Assembly (NCBI GenBank): GCA_044225795.1
Contig: JBGAIF010000001.1
Coordinates: 1-64,000, forward strand
Origin: Nemorincola sp044225795
GTDB lineage: Bacteria; Bacteroidota; Bacteroidia; Chitinophagales; Chitinophagaceae
Direction: 5' to 3'
DNA length: 64,000 nt
Shown here: piece after piece, positions 1 to 9,477 of the stretch
How positions within the stretch are numbered: position 1 is the stretch's first letter
How the letters are laid out: every line of letters starts with the position of its first letter
Translations under genes and position numbers: made by a program
The notes under the pieces: model-generated
Told to the model about the DNA's origin: nothing
The model's input: the letters and a program-made list of their open reading frames with translations, nothing else
Databases searched by the model: none

Positions 1-1382
1 TAGCAAGGGCTGATAGCCCACGCCTCATGGCAGCTCTTGATCGTGAACATGAACGTACGTTGGTTGCACGACAACATCCCACCGGTACTATCCTGCCCGG
101 TAACTGTATAGGTAACTATACCCGGTATAGCATTGATATGCGCCCAGATGTGCGCACCTGTAGTAGCGGAAAGGCCGGTACCAGGAGACCATGTCCAGGT
201 GCTCCATGACCATGATTTATCTTCACCGAATATCACATCCAGCGGAATGGAATCCACGCCGGGATATGCACACGCATCAAATGTATCGATAGAACCTGTG
301 GCCGGTGTATAAGGGAACAATGCGTCAACTATCCTGGTGCCGCCATTGATATTAATGATCGGCTCAGGGAATGCACTATCAATACCATATGCTGAGTCAT
401 TAAAGATGTAAGCGTAAGAAATAATAGCACTGTCATTTGCGGCAATGGTACCAACATTATACACAAGCCCGATACCTACGTCACCCTGCCATACCTGGTT
501 CATGGTATATAAAGAACCGGGAAAGCCACCGGGAGGAGGACTACCGTATGTCTTGCTCCAAACTGCTGCAAGGTCCTGGCTTACCGTTAAACCCCATGAA
601 TTGTAGATAACGGCAACAGCACGGCAATCTTTAGTAGCTATCTGTAAAGGAGGACGTGTGTAATCAAGACCTACGGCTTCCACAGATACCCTATGGAAGA
701 TGTCATTGTTCTGGAAGATAACTTTGTTATCCGTAGGGAAGCCCCAGAAACCTGCCGGGCCTGGAATGATCGAATAGTAAGTTTCGTCATTATCAGGGTC
801 GCAAGACCTCCAATAATAAACACCCGGTATCGGTGTTCCAGTTTTGTTATACATTTTAACTGTACAGGTAACCCATGATGCATAAGTATCAACACGGGTT
901 TCCATCTTCACATCCAGGTTGCCACCGTAAGTAGTACCTGCCCAGTAGCCCCTGATACTGCCCCCGGAATTAGTATAACCCGTAGGTCCTGATCCCGTCA
1001 TGGTACCACCGCCTGAGAAGGAGAATGTTCCTCCAAAGTTGTAGTAGCCTTGCGCTCTCTGGCCGTTCACCTGTATTTCCCATCCCTCGAACGGACTGCC
1101 CGGATAGGTATAGTCACCCATGTATTTACACGGTGCACCCGCAGTCCATCCATCGTGCTGAAAGTCGTACACCTCTGCAAGGTTAGCACCACCACCCGCC
1201 GTACTTAAATGCGGGTGATATCCTGCAGGAATATTTGTACCACCGAATGCGCCGTTCGGGCACATGCCGATCTCGAGCCAGGCGCCTTGCAGGAAACAGT
1301 TATTTCCTGTTACTATCTGGGCGAATGATCTTGCTGACAAAATTGAGGCCGCAATAAATAAAAGAAGGTATTTCTTTTTCAT
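1..1382 (-). CDS. Secreted protein with PKD/Ig-like region, C-terminus cut by window edge
   Basis: Reading the minus strand from an ATG at 1382 gives an open frame of 460 codons with no stop before the left edge, so the gene is partial at its 3' end. It starts MKKKYLLLFIAASILSARSF followed by AQ, a clear Sec signal peptide of about 22 residues. The mature protein is rich in Gly, aromatic residues and Cys (for example CFLQGAWLEIG near residues 30-40). Its last visible part has the pattern WSPGTGLSATTGAHIWAHIN then TYTVTGQD, typical of the PKD/Ig-like modules that precede sorting domains in Bacteroidota surface proteins. A T9SS sorting domain beyond the edge is likely but not visible. The exact function is unknown; it is probably an exported or cell-surface protein. 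Confidence 0.85.
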   Translation of the reverse strand, partial: MKKKYLLLFIAASILSARSFAQIVTGNNCFLQGAWLEIGMCPNGAFGGTNIPAGYHPHLSTAGGGANLAEVYDFQHDGWTAGAPCKYMGDYTYPGSPFEGWEIQVNGQRAQGYYNFGGTFSFSGGGTMTGSGPTGYTNSGGSIRGYWAGTTYGGNLDVKMETRVDTYASWVTCTVKMYNKTGTPIPGVYYWRSCDPDNDETYYSIIPGPAGFWGFPTDNKVIFQNNDIFHRVSVEAVGLDYTRPPLQIATKDCRAVAVIYNSWGLTVSQDLAAVWSKTYGSPPPGGFPGSLYTMNQVWQGDVGIGLVYNVGTIAANDSAIISYAYIFNDSAYGIDSAFPEPIININGGTRIVDALFPYTPATGSIDTFDACAYPGVDSIPLDVIFGEDKSWSWSTWTWSPGTGLSATTGAHIWAHINAIPGIVTYTVTGQDSTGGMLSCNQRTFMFTIKSCHEAWAISPC

Positions 1383-1483
1383 AATCACTACTATTACTCT
1401 ACTATTTTGAAAATCTTAAATTTCAATTATGGAATAAACCGAATAAATTTAGTCCACTTCCGGAAAATATCCAAGTTTATTAA

Positions 1484-1491
1484 CAAAAATA
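1484..1491 (-). promoter_or_regulatory. Candidate -7 element TATTTTTG
   Basis: On the minus strand this reads TATTTTTG, matching the Bacteroidota primary sigma -7 consensus TAnnTTTG. It lies about 100 bases upstream of the secreted-protein start at 1382. I see no convincing -33 TTG at the expected spacing, so the call rests on one motif in AT-rich DNA. Confidence 0.3.
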
Positions 1492-1618
1492 ACTTATATA
1501 TAGTCTTATTGTGGATTTGTTGTTAGTTTCTCCCTGTTTCAAAAGACAGGGATTTAGCTAAAAACCGTTGGGTACTTCTACCTAAGTTTAAATACATAAA
1601 AATAGACGTAATATGTTG

Positions 1619-2122
1619 TTATCTCTTCTTAAAAACTGGCACAGTAGAGCATGGTTCGCCATACATGAGCGACTTTACTACAGGCCTAAGCCGTTGAGTA
1701 ATAGCAAGATATGCACCAGAAGGTATCTCTGTGTCACCACAACCTTTAATCACCACGCGCTTATCCTGGTATTCAGATGTGTCTAAACTATTGATGTTAC
1801 AAATCGCATAATTGCTTTTCAGCTCATTCTCCGTGCCCAAAAAAACACTTTTTGCTATGGGTTGCAGATAAGTTGCCACCAACATATACGCCCAAACAGG
1901 TATTATCGCGTCAGCACTACACACAACGGCAACATGTTTTCCATCGTATTGCGCCCAGTCGTGGGAAAGCAGTGACGCCCTGAAATCTTTTTCTTTGAGT
2001 ATCATTTCCATGAACAGGTAGGGCTTAATATCAAATACCACTACGGGTTCTGCAGGCAGGTATTGCGCCAGGTCCAATGTGATGATACCACTTTCCGCTA
2101 CTTTATTCACTATTGCGTCCAT
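1619..2122 (-). CDS. DUF2480 family protein
   Basis: The 167-residue product matches my recollection of the Bacteroidota family DUF2480 along its whole length. It has VVFDIKPYLFMEMILKEKDF near residues 28-47, HVAVVCSADAIIPVWAYMLV near 63-82, and the C-terminal block VVIKGCGDTEIPSGAYLAIT followed by VVKSLMYGEPCSTVPVFKKR. There is no signal peptide or membrane segment, so it is cytoplasmic. The two conserved Cys-containing motifs (CSAD and KGCGD) suggest metal binding or a duplicated fold, but no function is established to my knowledge. It stands alone between two secreted-protein genes on the same strand. A TAACTTTG -7 element about 20 bases upstream supports its own transcript. Confidence 0.9.
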   Translation of the reverse strand: MDAIVNKVAESGIITLDLAQYLPAEPVVVFDIKPYLFMEMILKEKDFRASLLSHDWAQYDGKHVAVVCSADAIIPVWAYMLVATYLQPIAKSVFLGTENELKSNYAICNINSLDTSEYQDKRVVIKGCGDTEIPSGAYLAITQRLRPVVKSLMYGEPCSTVPVFKKR

Positions 2123-2142
2123 AAAATACTTAAGCTATGGTT

Positions 2143-2150
2143 CAAAGTTA
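2143..2150 (-). promoter_or_regulatory. Candidate -7 element TAACTTTG for the DUF2480 gene
   Basis: The minus strand reads TAACTTTG, a full match to TAnnTTTG, ending about 20 bases before the ATG at 2122. That implies a leader of roughly 10-15 bases. No TTG is visible at the usual -33 distance. Confidence 0.4.
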
Positions 2151-2236
2151 CGAAAACCACACTCCATCTGCATTATATGCACATAGACAACACGAATAAT
2201 AGTCGTGGAATGGAATGGGATGGCAGACAGTATCTG

Positions 2237-3214
2237 TTAGAATGTCTCGTACTGTATGCTGTAAATAGCGGTAGATATTGTACCCGAAGTATCTACTGTG
2301 TGAGTAGTGATGCTCTTGATCTTACTGTCGGCATCGATATCATAAGAAATATCGGTACGGTACATATTGGTGTAAACAGACTTGATCAGGTGAGCATTCT
2401 GATAGAAGTTGTAACCGTACTGTGTGAAAGAAAGTAGCTGCCAGAGATCACCGGGCCTGTTAGCCTTATCAGGGAAAACACCATACGACTCTTTAGGATA
2501 ATAAGTAGCAGGAAACGTCGCATAGTCTGTATGCATTGGCGTAGCATCATCTGTCACATCTACAGTAACCGGAGTACCGGTATGCCCTGTAAGCACATCT
2601 GTATATGAGTCAGACGCATGTGTTATCACAGCACCCGAAGGATACGTCCAGTAAACAGCTAGCGGAGTTGTGTACGTAGAAGAAAAATTTGCCGTGAGCT
2701 TGCCATCATAGTTCAACGCGAGGAGGTCTTTATTGTCAGAAGTATATGTTCTTTCGCCACTGATAGAAGTAAGCCCTTCGTAATAAAGCTCCGTAACACG
2801 GGTGAGCAGTTTACCAAAATAATCATAGGTCCTGTTAACGCCTGGCATGAAGGTGGTCACTATTTGCCCGGAAGTATTGTGAATAAAGGTATCCAGCTCC
2901 AGCAACGCATTGGTTCTGATGTTTCGGATCTCCTTGTAAATTGTGTCATTGGAATAATAAAACTTAGACCTTGTTCCTATATCTGTTGCAATATTGTTGT
3001 TGGTAAATTCCACTGAGGATAAACGCCCCTGTGCATCGTAATAGAAGCGATAGTTCTCCGTAGGATTGACAGCATTCCAGTATTTGGTATAGCTCAGTAT
3101 CCTGTAATTGTCAGGGGTAGGATTGGTAGGGTGCTGCGTTTTTTTGCACGAAGACCACATCATTACCGAAGCAACAAAAACAAAAGAAACTGACCACGCG
3201 AGTATTTTCTTCAT
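2237..3214 (-). CDS. Putative lipoprotein with YD-type repeats
   Basis: The start chosen is the ATG giving MKKILAWSVSFVFVASVMMW, followed by SSCKK. This is a lipoprotein signal with the lipidated Cys about 23 residues in; an upstream in-frame ATG at 3232 adds only MLKKSG. The mature part has beta-rich segments such as YRFYYDAQGRLSSVEFTNNN and TYDYFGKLLTRVTELYYEG. These resemble the YD-like strands (YxYDxxGRL) of RHS/wall-associated proteins and of DUF4595-type Bacteroidota lipoproteins. It is probably an outer-membrane-anchored protein of unknown role. Its neighbours are a DUF2480 gene and an M28 peptidase on the same strand, with gaps large enough that co-transcription is uncertain. Confidence 0.7.
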   Translation of the reverse strand: MKKILAWSVSFVFVASVMMWSSCKKTQHPTNPTPDNYRILSYTKYWNAVNPTENYRFYYDAQGRLSSVEFTNNNIATDIGTRSKFYYSNDTIYKEIRNIRTNALLELDTFIHNTSGQIVTTFMPGVNRTYDYFGKLLTRVTELYYEGLTSISGERTYTSDNKDLLALNYDGKLTANFSSTYTTPLAVYWTYPSGAVITHASDSYTDVLTGHTGTPVTVDVTDDATPMHTDYATFPATYYPKESYGVFPDKANRPGDLWQLLSFTQYGYNFYQNAHLIKSVYTNMYRTDISYDIDADSKIKSITTHTVDTSGTISTAIYSIQYETF

Positions 3215-3314
3215 ACCGGATTTTTTAAGCATTAGAAGTCCAAAAATAGTAATTACACACCAATAGTCAATACCACTAATCTATTGGCAGTACTTTATTA
3301 TTCGGACGCTAAAA

Positions 3315-4592
3315 TTACCTGATTGTCTTTACAAAATCAATGAGCATTTTTCCTACACCATCCACATTGGTAAGCTTTATGGTCTTTATGGCGTCAAAAA
3401 CATCGTGGTAATAACCCTTTCCGCCATTGGAATAGATGAAAAAAGAATGTACGCCGGCCTCAGTAAAATAGTATTGGTCGCTGTTAGCAGCGGGGCCACG
3501 GCTCTTTATCTCCGGCACATATTTGGCTTTCTCATTTATTTGCTGAAGCAATTCAAATTCCCTGGGAAATTTGGTGGCATTTACCACTGTCACCCCTTTT
3601 TCCGCATCCCCCATGATGTCGAGATTGATTAGGAATTTCATGTTAGCCAGTGGCACCAGCGGTTTCCATGTATAAAATTCAGACCCCATGAGACCTGCCT
3701 CTTCGCCGGCAAACGCAATAAATAGCATGGAATAATGCTGCGGATTTGCTGCAAAATATTTTGCGAGGGCCATAAGCATGGCTGTACCGCTGGCATTATC
3801 GCTGGCGCCGGGGAAGTAGGTTTGTCTGCCCATTCTGCCAAGATGATCGTAGTGAGCCGTGAATACAATAAAGGTATCGCCCACCTCTCCAGGCACCTGG
3901 CCTATAATATTGGCATTGCGGTTGGCCGGATCGAATTTTGCATCAACCCTTGCCGTGGCTCTTTTTATTTTTTTAGGTGCGTCTTTTACATGGTATACAG
4001 TAGCAGGCATCTGGTCCCTGCTCACTGTCCAGGTCAGCTTTTTGTCTTCGGGCACAATGTAGCAGCCCGATGGAAGCAAGTGTAGTACCCTGTCTGCTCT
4101 CATACCTGTATTCTCGCAGAAATCATCCATGTTGGTAAGGTAATAAGCGTGCTCTGTATCTACTGTGGCAAATTCCTGCGCCAGGGAGGCCGTGTCGCTT
4201 ATCTTAGCCATATTCACCTTCTTCACTTTCAGGTCCTCGTGTTGAAAAGAACTACTGGCGGCATCAATAAGAAAATCCACGCCGGGACGCAATGAATCAT
4301 TACCGAGGTCGAGGTACATCTTTCCGGGGAAATAATTTACCGGGAAATCATAGCCCTGGGCATAGACGCTATCTGCCGAAACGGGCCTCAGGCCCATATC
4401 CTTGAACTTCTTCATAATGAACCGGGCGGCAATATCCTTGCCATCATTCACATATCCCCGGCCATGCATTTCTGACGACGAAAGGATATCCATATAGCCT
4501 ATCATCTCTATCTCAAAATCCTGCGCGCAAACAGGCAAAGTGCCGATTGTCAGCAATGTTACTGCTATTAGATACGTCTTTAGCTGGCCCAT
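3315..4592 (-). CDS. Secreted M28 family metallopeptidase
   Basis: The 425-residue protein has a signal peptide (residues 1-23, ending VCAQ) and a C-terminal M28 aminopeptidase domain. All expected residues are present. FTAHYDHLG supplies the zinc ligand His247 and the catalytic-shell Asp249; GASDNASG supplies the bridging Asp265; AFAGEEAG supplies the general base Glu297 and ligand Glu298; INLDIMGD supplies Asp325; GYYHDVFD supplies His396. It should hydrolyse N-terminal residues from peptides in the periplasm or outside the cell, using two zinc ions. The roughly 200 residues before the catalytic domain are a less conserved N-terminal region common in Bacteroidota M28 proteins. There is no T9SS sorting domain, so a periplasmic location is the simplest reading. 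Confidence 0.93.
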   Translation of the reverse strand: MGQLKTYLIAVTLLTIGTLPVCAQDFEIEMIGYMDILSSSEMHGRGYVNDGKDIAARFIMKKFKDMGLRPVSADSVYAQGYDFPVNYFPGKMYLDLGNDSLRPGVDFLIDAASSSFQHEDLKVKKVNMAKISDTASLAQEFATVDTEHAYYLTNMDDFCENTGMRADRVLHLLPSGCYIVPEDKKLTWTVSRDQMPATVYHVKDAPKKIKRATARVDAKFDPANRNANIIGQVPGEVGDTFIVFTAHYDHLGRMGRQTYFPGASDNASGTAMLMALAKYFAANPQHYSMLFIAFAGEEAGLMGSEFYTWKPLVPLANMKFLINLDIMGDAEKGVTVVNATKFPREFELLQQINEKAKYVPEIKSRGPAANSDQYYFTEAGVHSFFIYSNGGKGYYHDVFDAIKTIKLTNVDGVGKMLIDFVKTIR

Positions 4593-4991
4593 GATATTCT
4601 GAAGTTATTTTTATTATATCTTAAACAATTGCAAAATAACCACATTGCTGAGAAAACATGATACAAAAAATTCTTTTTTTATTTCATCAGCAAAATTTAC
4701 TTCTCTTCCTAAATGAATCATTAAGTATTTATTACGCAAATATCATCAAAGTTATTAATCGGTTAATGATGATATATTTCTATTGAATTCGAATCACAAT
4801 ATATATGTTTATGCTCCCTACAATTTGATCATATGCTTTAATATATTATTATCATTGAAGCACATTATCATATCTACTTAATTACCCTTAGAAAATATAT
4901 TGTTCAACCATCTAAACTACATGCCTATGTAATTACAAAAAGCTTTCCCTGAACGTCAAACAAACCATTTATTACAATCAATCACAAACCA
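4593..4991. other. AT-rich divergent intergenic region
   Basis: About 400 bases of very AT-rich DNA separate the M28 peptidase (minus) from the large SprB-repeat protein (plus). It presumably holds both promoters, but I found no full TAnnTTTG with a well-spaced TTG on either strand. No open frame, RNA gene or obvious repeat is visible. Confidence 0.5.
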
Positions 4992-7900
4992 ATGAGACAA
5001 AAAACAACATTTATTTTAAAGAAATTGGCAGTACAGCCATTTTTCATGGTGTTTGCTCTGCTGTTGCTGGTAAGCTCGGCCGCAAATGCATCGCATTTCA
5101 GGTTCGGTCTTATTACCGCAACAAGGATATCTGAAACATCAACACAAGTTACCTACAGGCTGAATGTAAGTTTATCATGGAGGTTGGGAACAGCAATGAC
5201 TCCGATCCCATTTACCATTTCTGGTGGCAACAGCGGTTCCGTAAGCGTACCGATGACCACTGTTGTTGACCCTTCCGGCGGATGGGACAACAGCACAGGT
5301 TCTACTACCGTAACACTGAACAAATCAACAACTCCTACAAAACTGGAGTACACAAGCTGTTGTAAAATCAGTACCACGGCAAATAACCATGATACCAACT
5401 GGGATGTATACACTATCCTGAATACTAACACAGGCGGGGGCAGCACTCCGGTGTCTACGCTTCCTGCAATCATCAATGTTCCTGTTGGCGCTACTGCTGC
5501 TACATTCTCTGTTCCTGCTTCCGATCCTGATGCAGGTTCTACACTTACCTACAGTATTCCTTCTCTTACCGGCAACCTGGCAGGAGAAGTGGAACCAAAT
5601 GGCCTGACCACCCAAAATGCCAACTTCAATGTTAACTCTTCTACAGGTCTTGTTACTTTTAACACTGTTGGTAAAACAGTTGGCCAGCAATACAATGCGA
5701 TGGTTACTGTTACGGATAACAACGGCAACCAGATAGAACTCGACTTCCTGATCAACATGGTGGGCCCATCTAACCCACCTGTATTTGATTATACTACAGG
5801 TAACACACCAACTAACGGTTCTGTATTTAACGTGGTAGTAGGACAAACATTGTCTTTCCCTATCCGCGCTACAGATCCTGATGCAGGACAAACTGTAAGC
5901 ATGTCTGTATCAGGTCTAACTTCTTACCTGACCACAGCTAACTTCAGCAGCGCTGCTTTACCTGCAACAGGCACTGTATCTCTGACTCACCTCAACTACA
6001 CTGCTCTGGCTGCTCAACTTGGCACCACTACAGTTCTGAACTTCATTGCTACTGACAATGTAGGCGTACAGACAACTTCTTCTGTTACTATTAAAGTAGT
6101 TGGTGAGCCGGCTCCTACTTTCATCAGTCCTACTCCGGGACAGGGAACTATTCGTTCTATCTACGCCGGTGTACTTCATACCGATGACATTGTTGCTCAA
6201 AGCTCTTTAGGTTCCAACGTATCTATTGCTTTCGCAACAACTCCATCTGGTGTAACCAACTCACCTATAGTGCCAACTGCAGGTGCTAATCCTGGATCTA
6301 CTACCCTTAGCTGGACTCCAACTTCAGCTCAGTTTGGTCAGCACACACTGTCATACACAGCTACAATTGCTGCTACTCCTTCTATTTTCGCAGTACGCAG
6401 TTTTGATCTGATCGTAAATGATCCTCCAACTTTCGCGACTACACCTACTACTACTGCAAGTGCATGCAACTCATACCTCTACAAAGTAGTGGCAAATGAC
6501 GCAAATATCCCTTACGGCGACGTAGTTGATATCGTATCTGACAATCCGCTTCCTTCATGGCTGACACTGACGCCGACAGGAAATGGCACTGCTAAGTTGA
6601 CCGGCACCCCTACGCTGGCTGATGTTGGCACTTATACCATCGACCTCAGCGCAGAGGATAACTACCACCACAACTATCCTAGTGTAGACCAGTCTTTCAC
6701 TATCACAGTAAGCGCTAATACCATTACCGCTTCTGCAGGTGTTAATGGTGCAATTTCTAATCCAGGCGCAGTGGACGTTTGCCCGGGCAGCACTCCTGCA
6801 TATACTATTACTCCGGACGCCGGCTATCACGTTCTTGATGTGTTGGTTGATGGCAGCAGCGTAGGTGCTGTAACAAGCTATACATTTAGTGCAATTTCTG
6901 CCGATCATACCATCAGCGCAACATTTGCACCTAACTGTACTCCGGTTAGTATCACGTCTGCAGCTACAACTACCGACGTAACTTGTAACGGCGGCACTGA
7001 CGGTACTGCTACTACTTATGTAGCAGGCAGCACACCTATCTCTTATTCATGGAGCAATGGCGCTATATCATCCGGCCTTAGCGGTGTAGGCGCTGCAACA
7101 TACACCTATACTGTTACAAATGGCTGCGGATCTGTTTCGGGCTCTGCTACTGTTAATGAGCCAACCGCACTGGTTGCCGCTTCATCCAATACAGCTATAC
7201 TTTGTAACGGTGGCACTTCTGTAGTAACAGTATCTGCAACAGGTGGAATTGCTCCTTACAGTGGCGATGGCGCACAAGCGGCTGTTTACGCAGGTTCTTA
7301 CAGCTATACTGTAACTGATGCCAATGGTTGCTCAGCAACTGCAGGTGGTTCTATCTCTGAGCCGGCTACTTTGTCAGCATCTTCATCAAACACCAATATC
7401 CTCTGCAATGGCGGCACTTCCGTAGTAACAGTTTCTGCTACAGGCGGCACAACTCCTTATTCCGGTGATGGCGCACAAACCCCGGTTTATGCCGGTTCTT
7501 ACAGCTATACTGTAACTGACGCCAACGGTTGTTCAGCAACAACAAGTGGTTCTATCTCTGAGCCTACTGCATTGTCAGCATCTTCAAGCAACACAACCAT
7601 CCTGTGTAATGGCGGCACTTCCGTAGTAACGGTTTCTGCAACAGGCGGCACTACTCCTTATTCCGGCGATGGTGCACAAACTCCGGTTTATGCCGGTTCT
7701 TACAGCTATACTGTATCTGATGCCAACGGTTGTACAGCAACAACAAGTGGTTCTATCTCTGAGCCTGCTGCTGTAGTTGCTTCGTCATCATCTACTCCTG
7801 TTCTTTGTAATGGTGGCAGCACAGGCACTGTAACAGTTTCTGCTACAGGCGGTGTTGGTTCTTACACTGGCACTGGTACTTTCACAGGCAAAGCTGCAGG

Positions 7901-8666
7901 TACTTACACTTATTCAGTTGCTGATGGCAATAGCTGCCCTGCTTCTGTTTCTGTAATAGTATCTCAGCCAACTGCTCTCGTTGCTAATGCAACTGCTGCT
8001 CCTATCTATCCGGTTTCAGGTTATGCTGCATACACCATTTATCTTGGTTATGGCGCACAGACAGAAACACTGAGCGAAACAGTAACCGGCGGTGTTACTC
8101 CTTACTCTTATAGCTGGTCTCCTGTTTCAGGAAGCACTTCTACACTCAGCGTGTCTCCTAAGATTTCAACTACTTACTCTGTAACAGTTACAGATGCTAA
8201 CGGTTGTACTATCAAGAGCACTAAGACCATCTATGTAATAGACATCACTTGCTGCGCAGGCAAGAGCGATGTTTGTGACAAAGTGAATGTTTGCCACAGC
8301 GGCAAAACTCTTTGTGTAGGAGCAAGTGCAGTTCCTGCTCACCTCGCTCATGGCGATGTACTCGGAACTTGCGCTTCTGGCCGTGGCAGCATTGCTACCA
8401 GCGAAGAAGACGAGCACGAAGCAGAAGTAGTGAAGGTTTATCCTAACCCTACAGAAGGCACATTCAATGTGGTGATCCCTGCAACTACTGCTGCTGCCGA
8501 GATCCAACTGATCGATGTTACCGGCCGTATTGTTGAATCAAGGAAGATCGCTGAAAATACCGGCGCTCCTGTTACATTCAACCTCGCTGCTGACGCACGT
8601 GGCATGTACTTAGTGAAGGTGATCACCGGATCTAATACAGACATAGTAAGGCTGATCGCTAAGTAG
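4992..8666 (+). CDS. Large T9SS-secreted surface protein with SprB repeats
   Basis: The 1224-residue protein begins with a basic, hydrophobic signal peptide ending SSAANA-S at about residue 33. An N-terminal region starts SHFRFGLITATRI. Cadherin/Ig-like modules with DPDAG motifs follow (near residues 175 and 295). At about residues 660-1000 there are five SprB-type repeats with the core CNGGTSVVTVSATGG then AGSYSYTVTDANGC. A Cys-rich segment at about 1084-1130 contains CHSGKTLCVGASAVPAHLAH then GDVLGTC, a short module recurrent in Bacteroidota surface proteins. The end is a T9SS type A sorting domain starting VYPNPTEGTF at about 1150 and ending in a basic tail. SprB repeats are named after the gliding adhesin SprB, so adhesion or gliding is plausible; the role here is inferred. 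It has its own terminator. Confidence 0.92.
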   Translation: MRQKTTFILKKLAVQPFFMVFALLLLVSSAANASHFRFGLITATRISETSTQVTYRLNVSLSWRLGTAMTPIPFTISGGNSGSVSVPMTTVVDPSGGWDNSTGSTTVTLNKSTTPTKLEYTSCCKISTTANNHDTNWDVYTILNTNTGGGSTPVSTLPAIINVPVGATAATFSVPASDPDAGSTLTYSIPSLTGNLAGEVEPNGLTTQNANFNVNSSTGLVTFNTVGKTVGQQYNAMVTVTDNNGNQIELDFLINMVGPSNPPVFDYTTGNTPTNGSVFNVVVGQTLSFPIRATDPDAGQTVSMSVSGLTSYLTTANFSSAALPATGTVSLTHLNYTALAAQLGTTTVLNFIATDNVGVQTTSSVTIKVVGEPAPTFISPTPGQGTIRSIYAGVLHTDDIVAQSSLGSNVSIAFATTPSGVTNSPIVPTAGANPGSTTLSWTPTSAQFGQHTLSYTATIAATPSIFAVRSFDLIVNDPPTFATTPTTTASACNSYLYKVVANDANIPYGDVVDIVSDNPLPSWLTLTPTGNGTAKLTGTPTLADVGTYTIDLSAEDNYHHNYPSVDQSFTITVSANTITASAGVNGAISNPGAVDVCPGSTPAYTITPDAGYHVLDVLVDGSSVGAVTSYTFSAISADHTISATFAPNCTPVSITSAATTTDVTCNGGTDGTATTYVAGSTPISYSWSNGAISSGLSGVGAATYTYTVTNGCGSVSGSATVNEPTALVAASSNTAILCNGGTSVVTVSATGGIAPYSGDGAQAAVYAGSYSYTVTDANGCSATAGGSISEPATLSASSSNTNILCNGGTSVVTVSATGGTTPYSGDGAQTPVYAGSYSYTVTDANGCSATTSGSISEPTALSASSSNTTILCNGGTSVVTVSATGGTTPYSGDGAQTPVYAGSYSYTVSDANGCTATTSGSISEPAAVVASSSSTPVLCNGGSTGTVTVSATGGVGSYTGTGTFTGKAAGTYTYSVADGNSCPASVSVIVSQPTALVANATAAPIYPVSGYAAYTIYLGYGAQTETLSETVTGGVTPYSYSWSPVSGSTSTLSVSPKISTTYSVTVTDANGCTIKSTKTIYVIDITCCAGKSDVCDKVNVCHSGKTLCVGASAVPAHLAHGDVLGTCASGRGSIATSEEDEHEAEVVKVYPNPTEGTFNVVIPATTAAAEIQLIDVTGRIVESRKIAENTGAPVTFNLAADARGMYLVKVITGSNTDIVRLIAK
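7203..7805 (+). repeat. Three tandem 201-bp SprB-repeat units
   Basis: Three consecutive units of exactly 201 bases (67 codons) start at the Cys codons at 7203, 7404 and 7605. By eye the units agree at roughly nine of ten bases over most of their length, including synonymous positions. They are flanked by a divergent 219-bp unit from 6984 and another diverged unit from 7806. The pattern suggests recent duplication or homogenisation of surface-adhesin modules, with repeat number able to change by recombination. Confidence 0.85.
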
Positions 8667-8688
8667 TCAGGTTCATACCTCAATAAAA

Positions 8689-8718
8689 AAGAGCCGCCTT
8701 TCGGGGCGGCTCTTTTCA
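8689..8718 (+). terminator. Rho-independent terminator of the SprB-repeat gene
   Basis: AAGAGCCGCC and GGCGGCTCTT form a perfect 10-bp stem with a 6-base loop, followed by TTCATTT. It starts 22 bases after the stop codon at 8666 and separates the gene from the phosphopantetheinyl transferase. Confidence 0.85.
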
Positions 8719-8742
8719 TTTATCTGCCTACCTTCGTAACAT

Positions 8743-9375
8743 ATGCCCCTCTATAAAGAATGGGAAATAGACGATCACGGGTTGGCCGCCATCTGGAAAA
8801 TAGAAGAACCGGAATCATACTTTTATGACCGTACAGGAATTTCTCCGGACATTAAGCATGACAAAAGGCGCATAGAACACCTTGCCGGAAGGTTCCTGCT
8901 CAGATACCTGAAAGAAGACTTCCCACTGCACAGTATATATAAGGACGAACATGATAAACCCAGATTGGAAAATAATGAATTTTTCTTCTCCATATCTCAC
9001 TCGTGGCCATATGTAGCCGCCATTATAGACCCATATATGGAGGCGGGCATAGACATCCAGTCCTGGCATCCTAACATAGATCGTATCAAGAACAAATTCC
9101 TGTCACTACAGGAGCAGGAAATGCTCAATCATGATCCGAAGCTTATTACATTATCATGGAGCGCAAAAGAAGCTGCCTATAAATGGAACGGGCGGCGCGG
9201 CGTTGATTTTATAGCCCACTTACCGATCTCAAGACTGGCGTATGCCGACAATTTTATTAACATAGAAATTAATTCAATAACAAAAGGCGTCTCTGCTAAA
9301 ATATCCCTGAAAAGCTTTACAGATAAGGATTTTTCCTGTGCCTATGTGGTATTTGACGCTTCTCAAGCTATCTGA
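8743..9375 (+). CDS. 4'-phosphopantetheinyl transferase superfamily protein
   Basis: The 210-residue protein carries the two hallmarks of Sfp-type transferases. The first is MEAGIDIQ (Asp104, a magnesium ligand). The second is LSWSAKEAAYKWNG at residues 138-150, with the metal ligand Glu143 and Lys147. The SISHSW motif at residues 84-88 fits the coenzyme A-binding block. It would move the phosphopantetheine arm of coenzyme A onto a serine of an acyl or peptidyl carrier protein in the cytoplasm. No carrier protein or synthase gene is next to it, so the partner is unknown and it may act on the fatty-acid carrier protein. A TACCTTCG element at 8726-8733, about 10 bases upstream of the ATG, is a weak match to the Bacteroidota -7 motif. 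Confidence 0.9.
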   Translation: MPLYKEWEIDDHGLAAIWKIEEPESYFYDRTGISPDIKHDKRRIEHLAGRFLLRYLKEDFPLHSIYKDEHDKPRLENNEFFFSISHSWPYVAAIIDPYMEAGIDIQSWHPNIDRIKNKFLSLQEQEMLNHDPKLITLSWSAKEAAYKWNGRRGVDFIAHLPISRLAYADNFINIEINSITKGVSAKISLKSFTDKDFSCAYVVFDASQAI

Positions 9376-9453
9376 TTTTTCTATTATTTTTTATTTAATG
9401 TTTATTTTTTGAAGAATTTTTCAGGAAATTTTACTGTTTTTGCTTCAAAACAC

Positions 9454-9461
9454 TAAATTTG
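9454..9461 (+). promoter_or_regulatory. Candidate -7 element TAAATTTG for glnN
   Basis: TAAATTTG matches TAnnTTTG exactly and ends 16 bases before the ATG at 9478. The upstream DNA is T-rich and contains several TTG triplets, but none sits at the ideal -33 distance. Confidence 0.45.
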
Positions 9462-9477
9462 TACAAAATTTAATATC

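Noticed and set aside
1531..1552. Terminator hairpin between the DUF2480 gene and the left-edge gene
   Set aside because: TCCCTGT and ACAGGGA make only a 7-bp stem without a U tract on the minus strand; too weak to call.
5325..5891. 188-codon minus-strand frame inside the SprB-repeat gene
   Set aside because: Antisense shadow of a repeat-rich gene; no signal, domain or start support.
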